From Branchipolynoe longqiensis (Eukaryota; Annelida; Polychaeta; Phyllodocida; Polynoidae), in NCBI GenBank assembly GCA_030323885.1, contig CM059197.1, positions 33,249,884 to 33,313,883 on the forward strand: 64,000 nt of DNA, read 5' to 3'. A program made the translations under genes and the position numbers. Positions 1 through 10,035 of this stretch are shown one piece after another. The notes beneath the pieces are model-generated. The model was not told the DNA's origin. It saw nothing but the letters and a program-made list of their open reading frames with translations, and did no database searches. The first letter of the stretch is position 1; every line of letters begins with the position of its first letter.

Positions 1-66
1 CGGGCCACCGAAAAAAGTTTGGATTAACCGATCGTTTGGTCTAACCGAGCTTGGTTTAACGGGTTG
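1..66 (-). mobile_element. M3 pogo-like DNA element, terminal fragment
   Basis: The window opens inside the end of an M3 element. The text TTTGGATTAACCGATCG followed by a TTGGTTTAACGGG-like terminus matches the right arm of the complete M3 at 50702-51194. The rest of the copy lies outside the window. The very end is degraded compared with that copy. Confidence 0.7.
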
Positions 67-395
67 TATTTCCTTTTTTTCAGTGTCCTCAGAGAGATTC
101 ATCTTTTGATTGGTATATATATTTGAATGTGTGGCAGTTTATTTGGGTAGATTAATGGATGATTGGAGCACAAATGAATGGCACCGTGCACCCTCAGTGG
201 TTACACCACACGTCGATAGGTGGCGCCAATCAATGTTGTCTGGATCGAAGCCAGCGTCCAGTCGACCTATATCAGCAGACGGCAGGGGACATCCCACAAA
301 CAGCAGCTAGGGAGGCACAACATTTGGGAGACTTTGGGGATGTCAAGGGCCTCAGCTTACTAACAACTCTTTACCCATCAGAGCTATATGTTACG
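67..395. other. Unassigned stretch
   Basis: I see no repeat family, gene or motif here. Short open frames exist but show no recognisable protein features. Confidence 0.5.
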
Positions 396-508
396 GAGTG
401 TCGTGGATAAAGAACCTTTGAGAAGAAAGTAAACATTTAAAAGAAGGGGGCTGGGGAATAGAAGTTTGGTCTCTCAGGGACAAACTGAATTGTGTGTGTG
501 TGTGTGGA
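396..508. repeat. Repeat S, found twice beside a SINE-A T2 tail
   Basis: This 110-bp segment (contains TTTGAGAAGAA and TTTGGTCTCT.AGGGACAAAC) reappears at 9930-10035. In both places it is followed by TGGATTCGTTGATTA-like sequence and a minus-strand SINE-A T2 copy. It may be a longer SINE 3' end or a shared insertion context. Confidence 0.6.
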
Positions 509-716
509 TTCGTTGATTATGCATGGGACATTTCAATCGTGGATTATTGGTCTTCCTCATTCCACTGCTCCTTGCCCTATCCTAATAATGCCAAGTACCA
601 GGCTAGGAAGCGACAAGTATCAATTTTCAAGTCATTGGTTTGACTCAACCAGGATTCAAATCCACGATCAACCATAATGGGAGACGGACACTCAACTCAT
701 TTGGCCATCCTGTCTG
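509..716 (-). mobile_element. SINE-A, T2 tail
   Basis: A tRNA-derived SINE read on the minus strand. The B-box-like region is at about 650-666 and the head ends near 716 at ATGGCCAAATGAGTTGAGTG on the minus strand. The body holds the family words GACAAGTATCAATTTT and TGCCCTATCCTAATAATG. The tail is the T2 type (TTCCTCATTCCACTGCTC on the plus strand). Confidence 0.85.
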
Positions 717-927
717 TAGGGAAAAGGAATAGTATATGTTCTGGAGATTAGTGGTCAATAGTAGGTCAATGTAATGATTGGGTTTGGAGTTGGTAGGTCT
801 AGTTTAATGTGCAGACTCATGGAACTGAGACTAAAATGGCACCAGAGGACGCTTAGTCTGTGAATAGAAAATACCATTGGGTATTCCAGGGAAAAATGGA
901 CATTTATAATGTCGCCACAGCTAATGA
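717..927. other. Unassigned stretch
   Basis: No family or motif recognised between the SINE and the purine tract. Confidence 0.5.
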
Positions 928-1983
928 GAATAGGGTTGGAGAGGGTGGGTGGGAGGGTAGTTGGGGAGAAAGCGAAAAAAGTGGAGATGGTAGAGGGAAC
1001 AAAGGGGGGGGGGGTAGGCGGGTAAAAGGAAGAGCCAATCGGGGGAAGCGGGGGAAGAGAGGGGCAGAAAAAACGGGAGATACGGGAGAGAGGGGGAGAG
1101 AGAAGGATAAGAGTGGGACAGAGAGAGGGAGCGGGGAAAACGGAGATATATGAAGAGTACGGGGTAAAGAGGGAGAGTCGAGAGGGAGGGAGGGCAGAGA
1201 GAGGGGGCGACATGGGAAGAGAAAGTGGGGGGGGGGGAAGGACAGTGGGAGGAAGGTGAGAGGGAGAGAGGGTGAGAGGGTGAGAGGGAGAGAGGGTGAG
1301 AAGGAGATAGGGAGTGAAGGTGAGATGGAGTGAGGGAGTGAAAGGGGGAGAGGGGGAGGGTGAGATGGAGATAGGGTGTGAGGGTGAGAGGGAGAGAGGG
1401 TGAGAAGGAGAGAGGGTGAGAGGCAGATAGGGAGAGAGGGTGAGGCGGAGAGAGGGAGAGAGTGAGAGTGGGAGAGATGGAGAAAGGGAGAGAGTGAGAT
1501 AGGGAGAGAATGTGTGAGGGAGAGAGGGAGAGGGTGTGACAGGGAGAGAGGGTGTGAGGGAGAGAGGGTGACAGGTTGAGAGGGTGAGAGGGAGTGAGGG
1601 AGAGAGGGTGAGTGGGAGAGAGGAGGATAAGGGAAGATGGAGAGGTGATAGGGAGAGAGGGTGATAGGGTGAGAGGGAGAGAGGAAGAAAGGGAGAGAGG
1701 GTGAGAGGGAGCGAGGGAGAGAGGGAGAGTGGGAGTGAGGGAGAGAGGGTGAGAGGGAGAGAGGGGGAAAAGGCAAGATGGAGAGGTGAGAGGGACAGAG
1801 GGTGAGAGGGAGAGAGGGTGAGAGGGAGAGAGGGTGAGAGGGAGAGAGGGGGAGATTGAGAGAGGGGGAGAGGGAGAGAGGGAGAGAGGGAGAGAGGGAG
1901 AGAGGGAGAGAGGGAGTGAAGGAGTGAGGGAGAGAGGGAGTGAGGGAGAGAGGGAGTGATGGAGTGAGGGAGAGGGAGACGGG
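928..1983. repeat. Purine-strand simple repeat (GAGAGGGTGA)n
   Basis: About 1.05 kb with nearly only G and A on the plus strand, plus scattered T. From about 1240 it resolves into units of GAGAGGGTGAGAGG type, and later GGGAGAGA. The first 300 bases are a more degenerate purine run with a poly-G tract near 1005. Long open frames through it are a by-product of missing stop codons. Confidence 0.95.
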
Positions 1984-2078
1984 AAAGAAGCTTATAATTA
2001 GATTAATTTCACTCTGCCCATAAGATCTACCAATCTACGTAGATCAGTTACATCGCACACTGTAGTTAGCCTTTTCGC

Positions 2079-2432
2079 TTAAAGCTGCTTTGTCCGATGA
2101 AGCATCAAATTTTCAAAATCAAAACAAGTATCTCAATTTGATTCTACATTTCTAACTTGAATACTGGTGCACTTGGTAATCATTTGTCACAACATAGAAG
2201 GGAATACTGAGGCAATTTAATAGAACCTATTACTGCAGAAGCCGATGGTGTGAGAGTTTTGGCAAGTTTGCCAAAACTAATTTTGCTTGTTTGCACTTCA
2301 AATATCTCAAAAGTTAGCTATTTAAAATAAAAATACTTCAGGTGAAAGTAGGGTAGATTATAACGATCACCCTAATATGTTTATCTCAGAAAATGATAGA
2401 AACTCAAAACCCATCGGACTATGCAACTTTAA
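2079..2432 (+). mobile_element. M1 DNA element, complete (TTAA-flanked)
   Basis: This 354-bp element starts TTAAAGCTGCTTTGTCCGATG and ends CATCGGACTATGCAACTTTAA, an imperfect terminal inverted repeat of about 21 bp including TTAA. The centre has a palindrome, TTTTGGCAAGTTTGCCAAAA. There is no coding capacity, so it is a non-autonomous (MITE-like) element. TTAA ends are typical of piggyBac and Kolobok superfamilies; I cannot choose between them. Confidence 0.85.
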
Positions 2433-2537
2433 GAACACGTTCAGAGTGGTAACTTTTAATCAACATTTCAAAGATCCATCTTGTCTGATAATGCAGACTG
2501 TGCATTGTGTAGCCTAGCCTTATTTGAATCATCAGCA

Positions 2538-2863
2538 CACCCGGATAGGGTGGCTGATCCGCTAAGAGTGTTGACTGCCTTCCGGTGTGGGTGGTTGTGG
2601 TTTCGAACCCTGACTGAGTCAAAGCATTGACTTACACAATTAATACTTTTCACTACCTAGCCTCGCAGTCGGCATTAATCGGATAGGGCCATGACTTCTT
2701 GTTCAGTATAAGGATAATGTGACTGAGTGGGGAATTGGATCATGATGCTAGCAGCCTGGTCTCCCAATGAGGCAGCACTATAAAGTCACTAGAAGTGCGC
2801 ACTGCCACAAGTTGGTACCCATTCTGATATGGTCTCAAATGTTACTACAATGTAAAGCTTCAA
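2538..2863 (+). mobile_element. SINE-A, variant head, T1 tail
   Basis: The 5' part is tRNA-like (GGGTGGCTGATCCG for the A-box area and TGGTTTCGAACCCTG for the B box) but differs from the common head. The body (GATAATGTGACTGAGTGGG, GCAGCACTATAAAGTCAC) and the T1 tail (TCTGATATGGTCTCAAATGT) are SINE-A. It abuts the next SINE-A copy directly. Confidence 0.8.
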
Positions 2864-3120
2864 ACCAGACGGGATGGCCGAATGAGTTAGAGCGTCCGTC
2901 TCCCGTGTTGGTAGATCATGGGATCATGGGTTCGAATCCTGGTTGAGTCAAACCAATGACTTAAAAATTTATACTTGTCGCTTCCTAGCCAGACGCTCGG
3001 GATTACTAAGATAGGGCAAGTTGCAGTGGAATGAGGAAGACCAGTCGTCTGCGACTGAAATTGCCCCTGCTTAATCAACTAATGTACCAAAAAACAAAAA
3101 AAATCAAATAAACAAATCAA
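2864..3120 (+). mobile_element. SINE-A, common head, T2 tail
   Basis: This has a clean common head: ACCAGACGGGATGGCCGAAT, then GAGTTAGAGCGTCCGTCTCC, with the B box GGGTTCGAATCC. The body is short and switches at about 3028 to T2 (GCAGTGGAATGAGGAAGACC ... CCCTGCTTAATCAACTAATG), followed by an A-rich end. It is a good reference copy for T2. Confidence 0.9.
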
Positions 3121-3430
3121 CCAGTAAGGGTATTAGTGTGTGACAGCTGCACTCATGGTGGTGTTATAGTGCTGCCACCAGAGGCTGTCAGATGTATATG
3201 TGACCTAATACCCCATTTAATCACATTATCCTGATACATGTACTGAGCAAACAAATCCTTGCGCTCTCCTAGTAATGCTGAGCGCCAGGCTAGGTTTGTG
3301 TCTGGCATATATATATATATGTATATATATATATATTTGATCAAAAAAAGTCTTTGGTTTAGCTCGGCCGGGGAGTAATCCCACGGCCCTAACCAGCCGT
3401 GCGGGCGGGTGATTGGTTTAATTGTGAGAG
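3121..3430 (-). mobile_element. SINE-A, partial, with AT microsatellite
   Basis: Minus-strand SINE-A body (AATCACATTATCCTG, GAGCGCCAGGCTAGG on plus) is interrupted by an AT/GTAT microsatellite at about 3306-3341. A variant head follows (GCTCGGCCGGGGAGTAATCC). The T1 end is degraded. Confidence 0.7.
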
Positions 3431-3745
3431 TTTTACGCTCTGGCTGCATCTAAGGTCATATCAGGATGGGTATCGACTCGTGAAAGTGCACACTCATGGC
3501 AACTTTATAGCGCTGCCCCACTGGGAAATCAGACCCCCGGTGCCATGACCCGATATCCCACCCAGTCACATTATCCTAACACTGAAGTAACCAGTCCTTT
3601 GCCCTATCCTATTAATGCCAAGCGACAGACTAGGAAGTGACAAGTATCAATTTTAAAGTCATTGTTTTAGCTCGACCGGGGACCGAACTCCCAACCTTCC
3701 GTACGCTCTGCCCGCGCTTTGCCCGATTAGCCCACGGCGCCCGGT
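3431..3745 (-). mobile_element. SINE-A, variant head, T1 tail, near complete
   Basis: The T1 end is at left (ATCTAAGGTCATATCAGGAT on plus). The body is complete. The head, read on minus, is CCGGGCGCCGTGGGCTAATC ... GGGAGTTCGGTCCCCGGTC, which is not the common head of 2864-3120. This shows that one SINE body uses several tRNA-like heads. Confidence 0.8.
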
Positions 3746-4040
3746 TGTGCCTTGTGTGATTTGCATGAGTCTTTATATAATTGACTGCCCCGAAGTGGGT
3801 AGGGTGTGCTCAGCGTACTAATCACCTGTGACATGTTCAATAATCGCACTGCAATTTATTATTGGATTAACAGCCCTCGCCTGGTTGTACCATTTAATTA
3901 CCGCCTCGTATTTGAGATTTAATTAAGCTCTTTAATGACGTTACGCAGGCAGACTTGAGAACCAAGAAGCACCTTTGCACTGTTACCCGAGCCTGGCTCT
4001 AGCCTCTCGGACACAACCAGGGCTTTGTGTTGTGTGTTTA
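3746..4040. other. Unassigned stretch
   Basis: AT-rich with no family recognised. Ends at a TTA that serves as the M5 target. Confidence 0.5.
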
Positions 4041-4287
4041 CACCCCCATCACACCAAATTAGTTCTCAAAATGTCCGACCCCGTTCTAAAATGGGGTAGA
4101 ATGCAGCCGCCGAAAATTTCGAAGATGTTCAAAGTTCTATAGCACCCTTCTGTCCTTGCCCGTCCATGCAGTTCATAAAAAGTTAGTAAAACCTTGCTAC
4201 TTCATTCAGTACGTTCGTACACAGTTTGAGCCCATTCGGCAATATTTTCAAGAAGGTAGTAAGAACTACTTTGGTGTGATGGGGGTA
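4041..4287. mobile_element. M5 DNA element (CACCCCCATCACACC ends)
   Basis: The inverted ends are CACCCCCATCACACCAAA and TTTGGTGTGATGGGGG, with TTA on both outer sides. The copy at 33263-33520 is about the same length with the same TTA flanks. A 3-bp TWA duplication would suit PIF/Harbinger, but a 2-bp TA reading is also possible. Non-coding. Confidence 0.8.
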
Positions 4288-4475
4288 TTATGAAGCTGTA
4301 TAGTCCGATGTAAGCATTAAATTGTCAAAATCTAAACACTTAGCTAGATTTGTTTCTACGTATCAAACTTAGACATTGGTGCATTTATTGAAGATGTGGT
4401 GCTGTATCCCCTGGTGTCGCAATTCTGACATGTATGCCAACATTAATGTAATTCACATTGAAGGGGCATAATTTG
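4288..4475 (+). mobile_element. M1, degenerate left half
   Basis: It begins GAAGCTGTATAGTCCGATG and continues with M1-like AAACTTAGACATTGGTGCAT and an eroded central palindrome (GACATGTATGCCAAC). The right half is missing. It lies directly against M5. Confidence 0.65.
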
Positions 4476-4603
4476 TACTTATCGTAAAACTGAATAATTC
4501 AATAAACAATATAAAATTGTGAAAACCACACAAGTTACCTACTACATTTGATACGCCATATTGAACGGGTAGATCCCGTCGCATTCATTCAACTTGTACA
4601 GTA

Positions 4604-4780
4604 CAGTAAAACCTCTCTAACCGACCACCTCCACATATCAACCACCCCCTATATCGATCGCTTTATTTGTGTCCTAACAATACCATTGTGACAATATTCT
4701 ACCTCCCTTATCTGACCACCTCCCTAAATGGACCACTTAAAGTCGGTCCCAAAGTTGGTTAATTTAGAGAGGTTTTATTG
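4604..4780. mobile_element. M2 pogo/Tigger-like MITE, complete
   Basis: This 177-bp element has ends CAGTAAAACCTCTCTAA and TTAGAGAGGTTTTATTG and flanking TA on both sides. CAGT-starting ends at TA sites are typical of pogo/Tigger elements. The interior repeats the words GACCACCTCC and TCGATCG. Related copies are at 46264-46441, 46926-47110 and 58472-58641. Confidence 0.85.
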
Positions 4781-4957
4781 TAGTTTGCTGTCCCTGACCT
4801 AGGCTAATAATATACAGTAAATATAGCCAACATTTTGCTGCGCAACCCTATATTTATTTTGCATGTGTTCCTCTTCACATATATTCAAACTAAGCCATTT
4901 AAAATAGATCAAAATAACTTTAAAATCAAAATAAAATACATTTGAAAAATTAATCGT

Positions 4958-5275
4958 GGTGTTCTTTGTGGCCGAGTGGTTAGAGTGTCGGACTTGTTTC
5001 TAGGTCGGACTCCTAAGCTGAAGGTTGGTGGTTCAATTCCCTGTGCCTCCACCTCTGCCAATTTGGATTTCCACTGCTGTGTATAACTTACAGCATCATC
5101 AAAGGCCAGTTGCTCTCATACCATGTCTATGTGGTGTGGGAGGTTAAAAATCCCTTGGGTCGGTAAAAGTGTAGGCCCTCGCTTTCTATCGACAAACTGT
5201 CTAATGGTGAAAACGAGTCTATTCAGACTTATCCATAATAGGCAGTATAAATCTTCAAGAAAAGAAAAAAGAATC
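4958..5275 (+). mobile_element. SINE-C, class II tRNA head, complete
   Basis: The 5' part folds like a tRNA with a long variable arm, as in tRNA-Leu or tRNA-Ser: GTGGCCGAGTGGTTAGAG (A box), GTCGGACTCCTAAGCTGAAG, and the B box GGTTCAATTCCC. The body follows (CTCATACCATGTCTATGTGG, GTCGGTAAAAGTGTAGGCC). It ends in CTTCAAGAAAAGAAAA. Other copies are at 15471-15692 and 38276-38610. Confidence 0.85.
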
Positions 5276-5652
5276 GAATATATTCATATTTAATAAATCG
5301 GAAGAAAGATAACTAAAATCCGAAAACATTTGGATTATGCAGCTTTAATAGCAGACCATGCATAGGGTAGACGTCGTTCATTTCACTGATTTACATACTC
5401 CACAAGCAAGCACAAAATACGGACATTTCCAGAAATGTATTGAGGAATTATTTAAAATGGCAAGCGCGCATTTTATTTCATTTGCTCAGCTGGAATTGGT
5501 TATTCATGAAATGGTTTCATTTAATTCGATTACCAGAATTTAATTAATTGTCTAAAAGGGTTTGGGTGTTTTTTTTACTTGTGTCCAAATTAGTGGCATG
5601 CAAACTATGTAGCCTTGAAAGCCTCGCTCCTTTCTCTGGGGATAAACTTAAA
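5276..5652. other. Mostly unassigned; one isolated M1 terminus
   Basis: ATTTGGATTATGCAGCTTTAA at 5328-5348 matches the M1 end repeated at 35.3-36.0 kb. Nothing else is recognised. Confidence 0.5.
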
Positions 5653-5760
5653 AGTTGAAGTTGTATAGTCCGATGAGAGGGTCACTATTTTAAAAACAAA
5701 ACACATATGTAGATTTTATTCTACAGCGCCGACTTAGATGCCAGTGAAATTATAGACTAG
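5653..5760 (+). mobile_element. M1, left-end fragment
   Basis: GTTGTATAGTCCGATGAG is followed by M1-like AAACAAAACACAT, and the match then fades. Confidence 0.6.
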
Positions 5761-6330
5761 TTCGGAATTCCGACTGCGGATGCACTGAAAACGGCATTGA
5801 CAGCAAAACAAAGATGTACAATCATTGAGTTTGTCGATACGCGCAGTGCAAAACTTCAATTTTATTCAGAATTAGTAGGAATACAGAACAATTTGGCACA
5901 AACATGGATGCATGCCTGCAATATAATAATATAATGAATAAGTTTAAGACACACCTCTCCATAATTAAGCATCTTGAGCTAAGAAACATACACTTTCAAT
6001 TACTGTACAGGCTGATGTTTACATCACAATTTGTAATTCTTGTTCTAAATATTAAAATGTCAAATGTGTCAACAGAAACTTGTTTCAAAGAAATATATAA
6101 CGAATATCTGATTAACCCTGCCAATTTCCCAGCTCTATTGATTGTATTAACGATAGGATATAAATAAAAACATTGAATAAAATAAGTAAAACTGACTCTG
6201 GCTATAGTTCTAAGACTAGTCTGAGTGACTAGATTTGTCTAGATCTAAATGCAGATGGTATAAGACATGCTGATTAAATTGATGTAAATGCAATGCTAGA
6301 TAAAAGATTAACATCTAAATTTTTTAGATA
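5761..6330. other. Unassigned AT-rich stretch with an 87-codon open frame
   Basis: An ATG-initiated frame (5904-6167, plus) encodes an 87-residue hydrophobic, Asn/Ile/Leu-rich peptide that I do not recognise. It ends next to AATAAA. Upstream I see no promoter or splice context, and the composition equals that of the flanks. It is probably chance or the decayed end of an unknown element. Confidence 0.3.
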
Positions 6331-6636
6331 TACAGTACATGTCCCAATAGAAGCAGGCTACCCAATAGAAGCACAGCCCCCATTTCAAAATTGAAAGTAT
6401 GCACAAATTTACCATCATATTCAGACTGAATGCACATAAAATAAGACAATCCCACATTATTTCAGAGGCACGCCAAAATCAAATAAAAATGTATGATCAT
6501 ATTCAGACTGAATGCACATAAAATAAGACAATCTCACTTTATTTCAGAGGCACGACAAAAACAAATCCATGAAATTCATTAACTTTGAATAGATGTGCAT
6601 CCATGTGTCTGCGTGTCTATTGGGACATTTACAGTA
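6331..6636. mobile_element. M6 DNA element (TGTCCCAATAGA ends)
   Basis: The ends are TACAGTACATGTCCCAATAG and CTATTGGGACATTTACAGTA, an inverted pair. The interior holds a tandem duplication of about 75 bp (ATTCAGACTGAATGCACATA occurs twice). A second copy without this duplication is at 30700-30942. Confidence 0.85.
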
Positions 6637-6804
6637 CTTTTTTTATTTGGTATTCTGTTTCAAACATTAGCTGAAATGAGCTGAAACTAACATATTCCAT
6701 AGGTACACTCATTGCTTCAACATGTTCCATAAGCTTCTCAGAGGTTTGTTTTGCTGCCACGCATCCCACAATGCACCGCGCGGTTGGAATTGCGAACTAG
6801 TCCA

Positions 6805-6835
6805 TTAAAGTTGCTTAGTCCGATTGATTTGAGTG
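6805..6835 (+). mobile_element. M1 left terminus only
   Basis: TTAAAGTTGCTTAGTCCGATTG is present without a recognisable body. Confidence 0.5.
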
Positions 6836-6845
6836 TCTATCATTT

Positions 6846-7355
6846 TCCCTCCCTCCCTTCGCCGGCCCCCTTCTTCACATAACTTCCAAAAACCGGTTCA
6901 CGCTGCACTGCCAGAATCGCCTGCTTTCAGAAGAATTATACAGCTAGGCTTTTCAGATACCTTTGCAAGACCCTATATGTTTGCTCTATTTTACTCTTAA
7001 GTTCTGTTATTTTGGGTGGGGCGGAGCGGAATTTTGGGCGTTTTGGGGGCATTTTTAGTGACATTTTGGTGTTTGTTTTTGTAAGGGTTTTATGCGATTT
7101 TCTGTGGTGGTGTCTATGCTTTATTCCACCTTTTTTGTGTTTGGTGTGTGTTTTATAATTTCTTAAGTGTTGGTGGTGTTAAAAACAGGGAGATGGCTCG
7201 TGGGGATTTTGTGGAAGGTTTCGGTGTGTGTCCTTCTGAGGTTGGCGCTTGATGGGTTCAACAATTTAGCATGGCAGGGATGGAGGGAGGGAGGGAGCGA
7301 GGGGAGGGATGTATGTAGCGGAACGCTAGGATGGGGGTGGGGGAATGTGGGGGAA
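6846..7355. other. Unassigned G/T-rich stretch
   Basis: The first part has TTTCCCTCCCTCCCTTCGCC. Then a T/G-rich run (GTTTTGGGGGCATTTTTAGTG) leads into the minisatellite. No gene is seen. Confidence 0.4.
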
Positions 7356-8215
7356 GATTGAGCTTGTTGCTTGTGGCTTAAACAGTGAGGTAGTTGGTGG
7401 AGGGCCGGTGGGGGAAATGTGGGGGGAGATTGAGGTAGTTGAGGTAGTTGATTGTGGTTTCAACAGTGAGTTGGGTGGGGGAGGGGATGTGGGGAATGTG
7501 GGGGGAGATTGAGGTAGTTGCTTGTCGGTTCAACAGTGCGTTGAGTGGAGGGAGGGGGAATGGAGGGAATGTGGGGGTAGATCGAGGTAGTTGCTTGTGG
7601 GTTCAACGGTGAGTTGGGTGGGGGAGGGGATGTGGAGAATGTGGGGGGAGATTGAGGTAGTCGTGTGTGGGTTCAACTGTGCGTTGGGTGGGGGAGGGGA
7701 TGTGGGGATTTTGCGGGGAGATCGAGGTAGTTGCTTGTGGGTTCAACAATGAGTTGGGTGAGTAAGTGGAGCTGGGGGAATGTGGGGGGAGATTGAGGTA
7801 GTTGAGGTACTTCATTGTGGGTTCAACAATGATTTGGGTAGGGGAGGGGATGGGGGAAATGTGGGGGGAGATTGAGGTAGTTGCTTGTGGGTTCAACAAT
7901 GAGTTGGGTGAGGGAGGGGAGCTGGGGGAATGTGGGGGGAGATTGAGGTAGTTGAGGTAGTTGATTGTGGGTTCAACAGTGAGTTGGGTAGGGGAGGGGA
8001 TGGGGGAAATGTGGGGGGAGATTGAGGTAGTTGCTTGTGGGTTCAACAGTGTGCTGGGTGGGAGGAGCGGATGTGTGGAATGTGGGGAATGTGGGGGGGG
8101 GGGAGAGATTGAGGTAGTTGAATGTGGGTTCAACAGTGAGTTGGATGGAGGAAGGGGGAATGGAGGGAATGTGGGAGGAGATGGAGGTAGTTGCTTGTGG
8201 GTTCAACACCTGAAG
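7356..8215. repeat. G-rich minisatellite, units of about 70-85 bp
   Basis: About a dozen units carry the core GATTGAGGTAGTTGCTTGTG, GGTTCAACAGTGAGTTGGGT and a variable GGGGGAGGGGATGTGGGGAA spacer. Unit starts are near 7357, 7428, 7505, 7590, 7650, 7723, 7790, 7867, 7935, 8022, 8107 and 8184. Unit length varies by loss or gain of GAGGTAGTT. Confidence 0.9.
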
Positions 8216-8564
8216 GTGGAAGGGAGGGAGCTCGCAGGGAGGGCGGGATGGGGGAGGGGGACGCTGGGCTGTGCAAGGAGACAGGGTCACTGCGAGTCGG
8301 GTTGACACACAGCACCACCCTGTGTCTACTTGACACCCCCCGCCCCCCGCCCCCCCCCCCCCCCCCCCCACACACACAGCACGTGGTAAGTGACACCGGT
8401 GTGCGTGATCCAGGTGATCCAGGTGACACACCCAGTCACGTGGGGTGTGACTTCATGGGGTGTGATTAGTGCTGGTCACTGGCGTGGTGGGTGGTGGGTG
8501 GGATGAGGGTAGTGGGGTGAGGGGGGTTGGGTAGCTTCCTGCAAAGGGTGCACATGAGATGTCA
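8216..8564. other. GC-rich flank with poly-C tract
   Basis: Contains a long C run interrupted by A (about 8336-8370), a short CACACA run, and repeated GATCCAGGTGA words. No gene is seen. Confidence 0.5.
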
Positions 8565-8762
8565 CCAATGGTTGCCTCAAATAGCCAGTACTGTCTTGAA
8601 AAGCAGTTACAGTTCCATAGTCCGATAAAACCAATGGTGGCATCAACGAACCAGTACTGTCTTGAAAAGCAGTTACAGTTGCAGAGTCCGATAAAACCAA
8701 TGGTGGCATCAAATAACCAGTACTGTCTTGAAAAGCAGTTACAGTTCCAGAGTCCGATAAAA
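8565..8762 (+). repeat. Three exact-length 66-bp tandem units containing an M1 end
   Basis: Units start at 8565, 8631 and 8697. Each ends with a form of CAGTTACAGTTCCAGAGTCC GATAAAA, which is the left M1 terminus. The last unit runs straight into the body of the M1 copy that follows. So M1 end plus 5' flank was amplified. Confidence 0.85.
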
Positions 8763-9272
8763 CCAAAAATGTTCAAAAGCAAAACACTAATCTACATTTC
8801 AACCTATATATCCACCTTATATACTCGTGGTCAGTTCTGATATGACCTTAGATGTTGCCAGGACGTAAAACTCCAAAATCAGTCAATCAATCAATCAGAT
8901 ATTGGTACCCTTAGTAAGCTTGTGTTACTGCATAGCATGGTGTACTGTATCAGATATGTTTAACCACTGTATGACCACCAACACCGGATGTCTACTTTAT
9001 GTGCTAGGGGTTGTTAAACAAACAAACCAAAAAAAAGGGTTTACTAAGGCACTTTAATAGAACCTGTTGCTGCTGAAGCCTATGGAGTCCCCATTTTGAG
9101 AAGCATGCCAACATTATATTGGCATGTTACACTTAAAATATGTCCCCAAGTTACGTGGTTTAAATCAATGTAACTTCAAACTAAACTCAGGTAGAAAATG
9201 CCGTCCAACCTGATATCTTATATATCTCAGAAAATGACGGAAACTCCACACCACCATCCTATGTATCTTTAA
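8763..9272 (+). mobile_element. M1 body, interrupted by a SINE-A T1 tail
   Basis: M1 features in order are AAAAGCAAAACACTAATCTA, ACTTTAATAGAACCTGTTGC and ATATATCTCAGAAAATGACG, with right end CCATCCTATGTATCTTTAA. A SINE-A T1 tail (TGATATGACCTTAGATGTTG CCAGGACGTAAAAC) with an (AATC)n-like end interrupts it at 8826-8898. A further unexplained insert lies near 8935-9040. Confidence 0.75.
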
Positions 9273-9405
9273 GCTGTTCCAGTCTTTCACTCCTATTTAT
9301 GTCTCCTCAGGGTTTATGACATGCGATATTTTCTCAGTTACCAGCCGAGGTGGGTTAGATACCTACCTCATTCAAAGGGATGGGGGGGATACGGATACTT
9401 TTGTT

Positions 9406-9605
9406 ATTGGTACTGTAGTAGTCTGCACCTACCTCTCAGGCAACTATCCACATAGACAGGTAGGCGTGGGTAGTGTGGTGATATCAGGGAGCCTAGGTGG
9501 TGTAATGGTTAGCACACTGGCCCGGAATGCAAAGAGATGTGGGTTTGAGTCCTGCTCTAGGTGCAATATTTCCCATTTTCATCACCCCCACGACACTGGT
9601 TGCCA
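9406..9605 (+). mobile_element. SINE-B, tRNA-Gln-like head
   Basis: A conserved leader (CTCAGGCAACTATCCACATA, GACAGGTAGGCGTGGGTAG) precedes a tRNA-like block: GGTGGTGTAATGGTTAGCAC, then GGGTTTGAGTCC. The D-arm text resembles tRNA-Gln. The 3' part is CAATATTTCCCATTTTCATC. A leader upstream of the tRNA block is unusual for a SINE. Confidence 0.8.
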
Positions 9606-9725
9606 TGACCATGATCCTGTACAAGCTATGCACTGTATGGTTGTTGAATCTACCCTGTGTATGATTGTGTTAGTGCATTGCCTGTATGTATGTAATTGTA
9701 AGCATTAAAAGACTTACAATTCCAG

Positions 9726-9915
9726 GGGGATGAGTGTAGTTGTCTGCACTCACCTCTCAGGCAAGTACCCACATAGACAGGTAGATGTGGGTAGTGTGAT
9801 GATATCAGGGAGCCTAGGTGGTGTAATGGTTAGCACACTGGCCGGAATGCAAAGAGACCTGGGTTCGAGTCCCGCTCTAGGCGCAATATTTCCCATTTTC
9901 ATCACCCCCATGACA
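9726..9915 (+). mobile_element. SINE-B, second direct copy
   Basis: Same leader, tRNA-like block (B box GGGTTCGAGTCCC) and 3' part as the copy about 320 bp upstream, in the same orientation. It lacks one C in the GGCCGGAATGC area. The better-preserved B box makes it the better reference. Confidence 0.85.
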
Positions 9916-9929
9916 GTACATTTGTTGAT

Positions 9930-10035
9930 GATATGGAGTATGGTGGTTAAGGATCTTTTGAGAAGAAGGTCCAACAATAAAAAGGGGTCTGGGGATTAGG
10001 GGTTTGGTCTCTAAGGGACAAACGGATTTTGTTGT
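9930..10035. repeat. Repeat S, second copy
   Basis: Matches 396-508 (TTTGAGAAGAAGGTCC, GGTTTGGTCTCTAAGGGACA) and is likewise followed by a minus-strand SINE-A T2 tail. Confidence 0.6.

Noticed and set aside
904..1776. Long minus-strand open frame (290 codons, Ser/Pro/Leu repeats)
   Set aside because: It lies wholly in a purine/pyrimidine simple repeat; openness follows from the absence of stop triplets.
2864..2950. tRNA gene calls at the SINE heads (also 4958-5055, 9485-9560, 19618-19700)
   Set aside because: A and B boxes are present, but each is joined to a repeated SINE body and the cloverleaf is imperfect, so these are SINE heads and not functional tRNA genes.
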